NCBI GenBank assembly: GCA_031553395.1
Contig: JAVBLR010000020.1
Span: forward strand, 1 to 64,000
Length of the DNA: 64,000 bases
Reading direction: 5' to 3'
Source: WRGA01 sp031553395
Lineage (GTDB): Bacteria > Bacteroidota > Bacteroidia > Bacteroidales > WRGA01
Both the position numbers and the translations under genes were made by a program. The notes under the pieces were generated by a model, which saw nothing but the letters and a program-made list of their open reading frames with translations, was not told where the DNA came from and searched no databases. This document shows positions 35,312-42,770 of this stretch, one piece after another (positions within the stretch are counted from its first letter, which is position 1; every line of letters begins with the position of its first letter).

Positions 35312-36500
35312 TTTTGTCTGTACTTCCATTGTCATTTCGTTTAGTTGCTTTTTTGCGGAAATTATTATTGCGATATTTTCCATTATCATTATTCCTTCTT
35401 TTGTTCTCTTTGTCAAAGCGGGTAAGACTATCTTGTCCCACAACATTTTGGAAGTCTTTCGGTTTAGAATTTTCTTTTTTGTTTCCCGCTTCTTCCAATA
35501 ATCCTTGTGGCTTTTCGCCTCGTTTATTCATGGAAATAATTTCGAAAGCTCTTTTAGCAGGGATAGATACGAGATTAGCTGCAAAATGCTTATCGGTAGA
35601 ATAGGTCATTATCTGTTTTAAAATATCTGTTTTAAAATGATAATAGGTTCCATCAGTAGTTTCCAATGGAATTTCGCGAGATGGAAGCCTTTTTTGAGAC
35701 TCTACATACGCATCGACTTCATAGTTTAAGCAACATTTTAGTTTGGCACATTGCCCGGCCAATTTTTGCGGATTTAAAGAAATATCTTGATAACGGGCAG
35801 CTCCAGTATTAACAGATACAAAATTAGACATCCATGTAGAGCAACAAAGAGCTCGACCACAAGGGCCAATACCTCCAATGCGTCCAGCCTCTTGTCGTGC
35901 ACCGATTTGTTTCATTTCAATTCGAACACGGAATGTTTCGGCTAAAACTTTAATCAATTGGCGAAAGTCAACACGATCATTAGCAATGTAATAAAAAATA
36001 GCTTTGTTTCCATCTCCCTGATATTCAACATCTCCTATTTTCATTTCAAGTTTGAGGTCTTCGGCTATTTTGCGGGCCTTTAACATTGTTTCATGCTCTT
36101 TGGCTTTTACTTCATGGTATTTTTCCATGTCGACGGGACGAACTTTCCGATACACCCGTTTTATGTTTTGGCTATCAATCTTGAACCCGGTTTTTCTCAT
36201 TTGCCATAAAACCAATTGCCCAATGAGCGTAACTTCTCCGATATCATGTCCGGGAGAAGCTTCTACCGCTACCAAATCTCCTTTTTCTAACGTTAATTCG
36301 TTGCTGTTTAAGTAGTAACTTTTACGTGTGTTTTTAAATTGTACTTCTACATACTCTGTCAGCTTATCGGTTCCGGGTAATGCTGAAAGCCAGTCGTAGA
36401 CATTTAATTGATTTTTTTCGCTGCAACATTGACCGTTGGCATTTTTATAACAACAACCTTCTTGCTTCAGCCATTTTTTATCATTGGTTTCGAAATCCAT
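35295..36500 (-). CDS. ricT: PSP1-domain protein, RicT/YaaT family
   Basis: A homologue of the Bacillus RicT (YaaT) iron-sulfur protein, part of a complex that aids RNase Y and developmental phosphorelay in that organism; the role in Bacteroidetes is not settled. The core shows VDFRQLIKVLAETFRVRIEM and IGGIGPCGRALCCSTWM, then GQCAKLKCCLNYE, the Cys-rich cluster of the family. An N-terminal extra motif CCYKNANGQCC adds four more cysteines. The C-terminal 80 residues are Lys/Asn/Arg-rich and disordered. The length is 401. It overlaps gldH by 17 nt. Confidence 0.88.
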   Translation of the reverse strand: MDFETNDKKWLKQEGCCYKNANGQCCSEKNQLNVYDWLSALPGTDKLTEYVEVQFKNTRKSYYLNSNELTLEKGDLVAVEASPGHDIGEVTLIGQLVLWQMRKTGFKIDSQNIKRVYRKVRPVDMEKYHEVKAKEHETMLKARKIAEDLKLEMKIGDVEYQGDGNKAIFYYIANDRVDFRQLIKVLAETFRVRIEMKQIGARQEAGRIGGIGPCGRALCCSTWMSNFVSVNTGAARYQDISLNPQKLAGQCAKLKCCLNYEVDAYVESQKRLPSREIPLETTDGTYYHFKTDILKQIMTYSTDKHFAANLVSIPAKRAFEIISMNKRGEKPQGLLEEAGNKKENSKPKDFQNVVGQDSLTRFDKENKRRNNDNGKYRNNNFRKKATKRNDNGSTDKNETQG

Positions 36501-36509
36501 AATTTTCTA

Positions 36510-36587
36510 AAGTAAAAGGTAACAAATAAAAGGTAAAAAGTGAAAATGCTTGTTACATTTTACCTTTTACCTTTTACTTGTTACTTT
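36510..36587. repeat. Mirrored heptamer hairpin between pepD and ricT
   Basis: Five A-rich words with 7-nt spacing (for example AAGTAAA, AGGTAAC) are followed by an 8-nt turn and five T-rich mirror words (for example TTACCTT twice, TTACTTG). The two arms pair in register over most of 35 bp. The last word at 36581-36587 lies in pepD and supplies its stop codon on the minus strand. Confidence 0.8.
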
Positions 36588-38035
36588 AAGTTTTTAAGTA
36601 TTTGCAATAAGAATTTCCAGAATTTGTCTACGGTAGAGATAGACATTTGTTCAAATGGTGAATGTGGGTTTTGAATTGTAGGGCCAAATGAAACCATATC
36701 CAATGATGGATATTTTTCTAAAAATAATCCGCATTCCAACCCTGCATGTATTGCTTTTATTTTAGGATCGATGCCGAATAACTCTTTATAGGACTTTTCT
36801 GCAATTTTCAGAATATTGGAATCCGGATTGGGTTTCCAGCCGGGATAACCATCTCCATGCTTAATTTCTGCTCCGGCAAGAAGAAAGGTGGCCTCAACCA
36901 TTTGCAGTACATTTTTCTTTTCGGAATCTGAAGAACTGCGTTGGCTTGTTCCAACAACAATTGTATTGTTTTCCTGCATTTTTACAGATGCCAAATTGGT
37001 AGATGTTTCAACTACTCCGGGCATGTCTCTACTCATGGAAATAACTCCGTGAGGGCATGCATATAGGGCGTTCAGCAAATTTTCTGTTGTCTTTTTATCA
37101 ATTACAGTCGCTTGTTGGGATTCTGATTCCAATGTCATTCTTGCCTCTTTGGGCTCAATACCATTAAATTCATCTTCGATTTCTTGGATGAATATATTAA
37201 AATCGGAACTTAGTTTTTCTTTATCTTTAAGCGGAATTCCTGCAATAGCAAAGGCTTCGCGGGCAATTGCATTACGAAGGTTGCCTCCATCAATTTCACA
37301 AAGACGTAATTTATATTTTTGAGATGATTGCCACAAAAAGCGAGTCAATAATTTATTTGCATTGGCATATCCCATGTGAATATCACAACCGGAATGTCCT
37401 CCATGGAATTTTGTTAAATTTATTTTGAAATAAAAATAATCCTCAGGAGCAGGTTCGGGTTTGTACGTAAATGTAGCTACAATATCAGCACCTCCGGCAC
37501 AACCAATAAATACTTCGCCTTCGTCTTCCGAGTCAAGGTTCAACAGAATTTTTCCTGTAAAAAATCCCGGTTCAATAGCTTTTGCTCCAGTAAGTCCGGT
37601 TTCTTCGTCAATTGTGAAAAGACATTCTATTTTTCCGTGTTCAATGTCATTTGAAGCTAAAATTGCCATCGAGGCAGCCATTCCGATGCCATTGTCGGCG
37701 CCTAATGTTGTTCCTTCGGCTTTAACCCAATCGCCATCAATTTTCGTTTTAATCGGGTCTTTTTCAAAATTATGCACGATGTCTTTATTTTTTTCACAAA
37801 CCATGTCAACATGCGATTGTAAGACAACTGTAGGTAAATTTTCTTTTCCTTTTGTAGCCGGTTTCGAAATCAAAACATTACCAACTTTGTCTTTTTTTGT
37901 TTCTAATCCATGTTTTTTACCAAAATTAACAAGGAATTCTATTATTTTTTCTTCTTTTTTGGAAGGGCGAGGTATTTGGGTTATTTCATCGAAATATCTC
38001 CAAACTATAGTGGGTTTTAAATCTTTTATATTCAT
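36581..38035 (-). CDS. pepD: Aminoacyl-histidine dipeptidase (M20 family)
   Basis: A zinc dipeptidase that cleaves Xaa-His and other dipeptides in the cytosol. The di-zinc motifs are LQSHVDMVCEK, GTTLGADNGIGMA and IDEETGLTGAKA with the catalytic Glu; HAGLECGLF near the C-terminus supplies the last ligand. The 484 residues and the lid domain in the middle fit PepD. It has its own -7 box and ends in a heptamer hairpin. Confidence 0.93.
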   Translation of the reverse strand: MNIKDLKPTIVWRYFDEITQIPRPSKKEEKIIEFLVNFGKKHGLETKKDKVGNVLISKPATKGKENLPTVVLQSHVDMVCEKNKDIVHNFEKDPIKTKIDGDWVKAEGTTLGADNGIGMAASMAILASNDIEHGKIECLFTIDEETGLTGAKAIEPGFFTGKILLNLDSEDEGEVFIGCAGGADIVATFTYKPEPAPEDYFYFKINLTKFHGGHSGCDIHMGYANANKLLTRFLWQSSQKYKLRLCEIDGGNLRNAIAREAFAIAGIPLKDKEKLSSDFNIFIQEIEDEFNGIEPKEARMTLESESQQATVIDKKTTENLLNALYACPHGVISMSRDMPGVVETSTNLASVKMQENNTIVVGTSQRSSSDSEKKNVLQMVEATFLLAGAEIKHGDGYPGWKPNPDSNILKIAEKSYKELFGIDPKIKAIHAGLECGLFLEKYPSLDMVSFGPTIQNPHSPFEQMSISTVDKFWKFLLQILKNLK

Positions 38036-38066
38036 CTTTTATATTTTTATGGTGAATGTTAATCTG

Positions 38067-38074
38067 CAAAAATA
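38067..38074 (-). promoter_or_regulatory. -7 box for pepD
   Basis: TATTTTTG on the minus strand, about 32 nt upstream of the ATG. Confidence 0.6.
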
Positions 38075-38104
38075 CGATTTTTATAAAGAAGTTTGATGAA
38101 AATA

Positions 38105-38740
38105 TCAATCATTTGTTTGGTTTTTCCGGATTTCATCTAAATAAGGTTCTACAATTTCGGAATTTACAGCAACTCCGGATGCCTTAAAAACTTGTCGGAT
38201 TGTTGCTTCAATGATTTTCAGGTCTAATGAAAATGATAAATTATCAACATATTCAACATCCAATGATAGTCGTTTGTTCCACTCTAAGTAATTCCTTCCG
38301 GAAATTTGAGCTAGTCCGGTAATACCCGGGCGAATAGCATGCCTTTTTTTCTCTATTTTTGTATAAAATGGTAAATATTGAATTAAAAGAGGGCGAGGGC
38401 CGACAAAACTCATATCTCCGCAAAGTACATTCCAAAGTTCAGGTAATTCATCCAATGAATATTTTCTTAAAAAGCTTCCTAATGGTGTAAGTCTCTCTTT
38501 ATCAGGCAGTATATTGCTATTTTTATCTTGAGTATTTCTCATTGTTTTAAATTTAACAAGGGTAAATATTTTTTCATTCTTCCCTGGACGTTTTTGTAAA
38601 AATAATGGAAATTCACTCATTGTAAATGTGATAACTATTGCAATGGTAAGTAAAAATGGAAATAACAAAACCAATAAGAAAAAGCTAAAGGCAATATCTA
38701 ATAACCTTTTGAAAATAGAATATGTATTTTGTTTTGCCAT
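38105..38740 (-). CDS. Bacterial sugar transferase (PglC-like initiating enzyme)
   Basis: Transfers a sugar phosphate to undecaprenyl phosphate, the first membrane step in glycan assembly. It is the small monotopic form (211 residues): one N-terminal membrane helix (FKRLLDIAFSFFLLVLLFPF), the catalytic FLQKRPGKNEK and FKTMRN segments, SLDELPELWNVLCGDMSFVG and PRPLL, and GITGLAQISGRN. Size and motifs resemble PglC-type enzymes. It lies 17 nt after the FemAB-like gene, and the pair stands outside any larger glycan cluster in the window. The donor sugar is unknown. Confidence 0.9.
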   Translation of the reverse strand: MAKQNTYSIFKRLLDIAFSFFLLVLLFPFLLTIAIVITFTMSEFPLFLQKRPGKNEKIFTLVKFKTMRNTQDKNSNILPDKERLTPLGSFLRKYSLDELPELWNVLCGDMSFVGPRPLLIQYLPFYTKIEKKRHAIRPGITGLAQISGRNYLEWNKRLSLDVEYVDNLSFSLDLKIIEATIRQVFKASGVAVNSEIVEPYLDEIRKNQTND

Positions 38741-38757
38741 TATGTATTATAGTACAA

Positions 38758-39783
38758 TTAATAACGGTAAAGTGGAAAATATTTACTTTGAGGGATTTCT
38801 GAACCAAACCGTTGTATAACTAACTTATCATATTCCGATTGATTTATAATCCACTTCCAAACCTTAAAAGTATGTCTTTCTTTTGAGAAACGAGATTTAA
38901 ATTCAAATAAATTATCATCTTTTCCATTATAACCACCACCTAAATGAAGATGTTTCATTCCTAATTTATAGCCAAGTTCCCTTGCAGTATCAATAATAAC
39001 TTTTAAAGGTGATAAATGTAAAAATTCTTCAGGTACAGCACCCAAATGATATTGCATAAATTCATTGCAGCAAGTGAATAAACCGCCTCCGATAATTTCG
39101 TTTTTATATTCGGCAAATAAAATATAAGATTGAAAATCTGTAGCATTCATCATTTTTTCAAAATATATCTCTGGAAAATAGTATTCTTCTTTGGCGCTTA
39201 ATCTTTGCATTGTTTTGTAATACAGAGAAATGAATATATGAAATTCATTTCTTCTTGCAATTCTAACTGTTATCCCACTATCATATAATTTATTTAATTG
39301 TCTTCTTAATGAACAACTGTAGTATTTTACTTGTTGTTTTGGTAATAGGTTCAGATCTATGCTTATAGTTGTATTGACATTTTCTATAATTCCCATATCA
39401 TGAGGGAAATTCTCGGATTCATTCATTAAAGGATGTAATCGTGAAAATGCAGAAATAACATTTTTTTTGGAAAAATAATCGAAGACTGTTTCTTTAAATA
39501 AAGATTTTATATCGTTGGTTATTAATTTGTTATTTGATAATAATCCATTGTATCCATATGTTGAAGTACAGTCAAAATTTAAAGAGTTTTTAATTTTTCG
39601 CATTAATATTGGAAAACATATTTTATATTTGCCCTCTGAAAATGATAATAAATAAGATTTGGTATCATTATTAATTGATAGGGAATGATAGTCTGAAGTA
39701 TGGTAAATGTCATATCTTAATATAGATAACAGTTCTTTTTGCCAAATATTTTTATTTTTTAAGGAATTTTCAATTATTTTCAT
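38758..39783 (-). CDS. FemAB/GNAT-fold acyl- or aminoacyltransferase
   Basis: A double GNAT-fold protein of 341 residues of the FemAB-like (Acetyltransf_6) group. The best-conserved part is in the C-terminal half: SLRRQLNKLYDSGITVRIA, IGGGLFTCCNEFMQYHLGA and MKHLHLGGGYNGKDDNLF, then FKSRFS. Such proteins transfer amino acids from tRNA to peptidoglycan or acylate sugar precursors. Next to a sugar transferase on the same strand, modification of a surface glycan is more likely. It is A/T-rich, even for this window, and has no clear -7 box; recent acquisition is possible but not shown. Confidence 0.7.
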   Translation of the reverse strand: MKIIENSLKNKNIWQKELLSILRYDIYHTSDYHSLSINNDTKSYLLSFSEGKYKICFPILMRKIKNSLNFDCTSTYGYNGLLSNNKLITNDIKSLFKETVFDYFSKKNVISAFSRLHPLMNESENFPHDMGIIENVNTTISIDLNLLPKQQVKYYSCSLRRQLNKLYDSGITVRIARRNEFHIFISLYYKTMQRLSAKEEYYFPEIYFEKMMNATDFQSYILFAEYKNEIIGGGLFTCCNEFMQYHLGAVPEEFLHLSPLKVIIDTARELGYKLGMKHLHLGGGYNGKDDNLFEFKSRFSKERHTFKVWKWIINQSEYDKLVIQRFGSEIPQSKYFPLYRY

Positions 39784-39950
39784 TTTTTTGTGATACGTTT
39801 TTATAAAATTTGTATAATCTATCTGATTATGAGTTAATAATATGTTTTTGTTTAAAAATTATTTGCCTATATTCAATTAGGAAAATAACTAAAAAAATAA
39901 TCAAAAAATAACATTCAATCTTAAAAGGATACAAACATAAATATTTTTTA
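39784..39950. other. A/T-rich gap between divergent genes
   Basis: The 317 nt between the FemAB-like gene and the OmpA porin gene are very A/T-rich. The right half is the porin leader. I see no gene and no repeat in the rest. Confidence 0.5.
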
Positions 39951-39958
39951 TATCTTTG
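39951..39958 (+). promoter_or_regulatory. -7 box for the OmpA porin gene
   Basis: TATCTTTG, with a leader of about 135 nt to the ATG at 40101. A GAGGAG lies at 40093-40098, too close to the ATG (2 nt) to be a standard Shine-Dalgarno site. Long leaders are usual for abundant outer-membrane proteins. Confidence 0.65.
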
Positions 39959-40100
39959 CAGCAGATATTTTATCATAAAATTCAAGTATTTTACACTAAA
40001 AGTCTGGATTGAAGCCGTTAGGCATAAAATCTTTTTTAAATAGCTTTTAATGATATACAATTACAAATAACTAAATTTTCAAATTAAAAAAAGAGGAGAA

Positions 40101-41264
40101 ATGAAAACACGTAAACATTTAATTGCGTTATTATTCGTGATGGTTCCGCTTTTTGCGTTTTCTCAGTCTGAGCAAAAAGCAAGCGTTTCTTTAAACAAAT
40201 TTTGGGACAACTGGTTTATATCTGCTGGTGGTGGATTACAAACGTTTGTAGGTGAGAACTACAGAACAACCTTGAAAGATGATATTACCAATATGGATTA
40301 TTACACGCCTGCTGTAACATTTTCTATAGGTAAGATGTTTACACCGGTTATTGGCTTGCGTATTCAAGGTACAGGATGGGAAGTATATAATACAGCTCGT
40401 TCTAAAGCAAGCAATGATGATCAAAAACTTCAATATATTGGAGGTCATGGAGATGTTTTGATTAACTTGAATAGTTTATTTGCAGGTAATAACCCAAATA
40501 GATTTTTCAATATCACTCCATTCTTAGGTGCTGGTTTTTACTATACAATGGGACAAGATGCAGAAGGTGTTAGCCCAGGTTATAGGAGAGCTCGTAATGC
40601 TTCAATTAACGGAGGTGTTAATTTCGGATTCCGTTTGTCAAGAGCTGTTGATTTAAATCTTGAAGTTCAAGGTGCTATGTTGGGCGATGATTTTAATAAC
40701 CTTGTTACAGGTGCATCTTATGAAGGTATTGCAGCTGCAACTTTGGGTCTTACTTACAAATTCAACAAACGTACATTCGATGCTTGTCCTTCAATTGACG
40801 AAGGTTTGATCGCTCGTTTGAATGGCGAAATCAATTCTTTACGTAGTGATTTGGATGCTTGCTTGAGAAAACCTGTTCCTACTTGTCCTAAGTGTCCAGA
40901 TTGTCCTACTGTAGCTCCTGCTAAACCATTTGAAGCTCCTGCTGCTGTTGGTGTAGTTAAATTTGCTCTTGGAAGTTCAGTTATCACTTCAGATCAACAA
41001 ATCAATGTTTATAATGCTGCTGATTATTTGAAAAATAACTCAGGTATTAACTTGAAAGTTGTTGGTTATGCTGATAAGAAAACTGGTAACCCAAGCATTA
41101 ACATGAAGTTGTCTGAACAACGTGCGAAAGCTGTTACTAAAATGTTGGTTAACAAATATGGTATTCCAGAAAATCGTATCGAAACTTCTTGGGATGGTGA
41201 TAAAGTTCAACCATACTCAACTAACGAATGGAACCGTGTTGTTATCTTTGTTCCACAAAAATAA
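40101..41264 (+). CDS. OmpA-family outer-membrane protein
   Basis: An outer-membrane structural protein like Omp40/41 of Porphyromonas. It has a signal peptide (KHLIALLFVMVPLFAFSQ, cleaved about residue 22), an eight-stranded barrel (residues 35-225, rich in Gly and aromatic strands, ending GLTYKFNKRTFDAC), a short helix and a Cys/Pro linker CPKCPDCPTVAPAKP, then an OmpA peptidoglycan-binding domain (VVGYADKKTGNPSINMKLSE and NRVVIF). Paired cysteines in the linker suggest disulfide-linked oligomers. The length is 387. Codon use and the strong terminator fit high expression. Confidence 0.93.
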   Translation: MKTRKHLIALLFVMVPLFAFSQSEQKASVSLNKFWDNWFISAGGGLQTFVGENYRTTLKDDITNMDYYTPAVTFSIGKMFTPVIGLRIQGTGWEVYNTARSKASNDDQKLQYIGGHGDVLINLNSLFAGNNPNRFFNITPFLGAGFYYTMGQDAEGVSPGYRRARNASINGGVNFGFRLSRAVDLNLEVQGAMLGDDFNNLVTGASYEGIAAATLGLTYKFNKRTFDACPSIDEGLIARLNGEINSLRSDLDACLRKPVPTCPKCPDCPTVAPAKPFEAPAAVGVVKFALGSSVITSDQQINVYNAADYLKNNSGINLKVVGYADKKTGNPSINMKLSEQRAKAVTKMLVNKYGIPENRIETSWDGDKVQPYSTNEWNRVVIFVPQK

Positions 41265-41291
41265 TAACTGACACAAGTCTAAAATTATAAA

Positions 41292-41320
41292 AGAGCAACC
41301 TTATGGTTGCTCTTTTTTTT
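41292..41320 (+). terminator. Terminator of the OmpA porin gene
   Basis: AGAGCAACC at 41292-41300 pairs perfectly with GGTTGCTCT at 41305-41313 over a TTAT loop, then a long T run. Confidence 0.95.
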
Positions 41321-41362
41321 GCACTAAATACTTTCTTTTTCTACTTTTACGTTGTCTTTTTG

Positions 41363-41370
41363 TACCTTTG
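41363..41370 (+). promoter_or_regulatory. -7 box for rimO
   Basis: TACCTTTG, about 49 nt before the ATG at 41419. The -33 region is only T-rich. Confidence 0.65.
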
Positions 41371-41418
41371 CATTTTTGATGGAAGAAAGAGTTTATCTAT
41401 AAGGATATTGTACGATTA

Positions 41419-42714
41419 ATGAAGAAAAATAGAGTTGATATCATTACCTTGGGTTGTTCTAAAAACTTAGTAGATTCGGAAAGACTTATTTACCAATTAG
41501 TGTCAAATGGATATACTGTCAAACATGATGCTGATAAAGTTGAAGGTGAGATTGTTGTTATAAATACGTGTGGCTTTATTGGTGATGCGAAAGAAGAGTC
41601 TATTAACACCATACTTCAGTTTGTAAATGCCAAGAAGAATAAGAAAATACGAAAAGTCTTTGTAATGGGTTGTTTATCCGAACGCTATTTGAAAGAATTG
41701 CAAGAAGAAATTCCGGAGGTTGATAAGTTTTATGGTAAATTTGATTGGAATACATTGATAGATGATTTAGGTAGATCATATAATATAGGGCACTCCTTGG
41801 AAAGAGAGTTGACTACTCCCTCTCATTATGCATATGTGAAAATATCCGAAGGATGTAGTCGTACTTGCTCATATTGTGCTATCCCAATTATTACAGGAAA
41901 GCATGTTTCTCGTCCTATTCAGGAGATAATATCAGAGGTGAGATCTTTGACTGAAAAGGGCGTTAAAGAAATACAATTAATAGCTCAGGATCTTACTTTT
42001 TATGGATTAGATATTTCAAAAAAGAATCAATTGCCGGAGCTTGTTGAACGTCTTTCTGATATAAAAGGGTTGGAATGGATTCGCTTGCATTATGCTTATC
42101 CGGCACTTTTTCCTGATGATTTATTAAGGGTAATGAGAGAACGTGAAAATGTTTGCAATTATTTGGATATTGCCTTACAGCATATCAGTGATAATATGTT
42201 GAGCTTAATGCGACGTAATATTACGAAAAAGCAAACATATGAATTGATTCAGAAAATACGAGAAAATGTTCCGGAAATTCATTTAAGAACGACATTAATG
42301 GTTGGGCATCCTGGTGAAACTGAAGATGATTTTGATGAATTAAAAAACTTTATTCAAGATATACGTTTTGAGAGAATGGGCGCTTTCCCTTATTCGGATG
42401 AAGATGGAACCTATTCTAATATTCATTATCAGGATAATATTTCAGCTATCGAAAAACAGCAAAGATTGGAAGAAATAATGTCTATTCAAGAGAATATTGC
42501 AGTTGAAGTATCTCAACAGAAAGTTAATAAAATATACAAAGTTATTATTGATAAAGAAGAAGAGGATTACTACATTGGAAGAACGGAATTTGATTCACCT
42601 GAAGTCGATCCTGAAGTTTTGATTAAAAAAGAGCAAAGTTTAAAAATTGGGGATTTTTACAATGTCAAAATAATTGATAGCCAGTCTTTTGATTTATTTG
42701 GCAAATTGCCTTAA
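41419..42714 (+). CDS. rimO: Ribosomal protein uS12 methylthiotransferase RimO
   Basis: Adds a methylthio group to Asp89 of S12. The N-terminal MTTase domain begins TLGCSKNLVDSERL and continues with NTCGFIGDAKEESI; the radical SAM domain has SEGCSRTCSYCAIP (CxxxCxxC); a TRAM domain closes the 431 residues. Cysteines for the second cluster are at residue 13 and in NTCGF and MGCLSERY. A 56-nt gap separates it from the HU-TM-LysM gene, and the two are probably cotranscribed. Confidence 0.96.
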   Translation: MKKNRVDIITLGCSKNLVDSERLIYQLVSNGYTVKHDADKVEGEIVVINTCGFIGDAKEESINTILQFVNAKKNKKIRKVFVMGCLSERYLKELQEEIPEVDKFYGKFDWNTLIDDLGRSYNIGHSLERELTTPSHYAYVKISEGCSRTCSYCAIPIITGKHVSRPIQEIISEVRSLTEKGVKEIQLIAQDLTFYGLDISKKNQLPELVERLSDIKGLEWIRLHYAYPALFPDDLLRVMRERENVCNYLDIALQHISDNMLSLMRRNITKKQTYELIQKIRENVPEIHLRTTLMVGHPGETEDDFDELKNFIQDIRFERMGAFPYSDEDGTYSNIHYQDNISAIEKQQRLEEIMSIQENIAVEVSQQKVNKIYKVIIDKEEEDYYIGRTEFDSPEVDPEVLIKKEQSLKIGDFYNVKIIDSQSFDLFGKLP

Positions 42715-42770
42715 TTCAAAGATATTCTTAACCTCCTTTTTGGATTATCAACTTAATTAAAAAGAAGTCA

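Noticed and set aside
34835..35446. Longer gldH reading (203 residues)
   Set aside because: The extra N-terminus lies inside ricT in another frame and would bury the lipoprotein signal that starts at 35311.
37461..38096. Plus-strand frame of 211 codons opposite pepD
   Set aside because: Shadow of the conserved pepD coding frame; no domain recognisable.
40093..40098. Shine-Dalgarno site of the OmpA porin gene
   Set aside because: GAGGAG lies only 2 nt from the ATG, too close for standard pairing.
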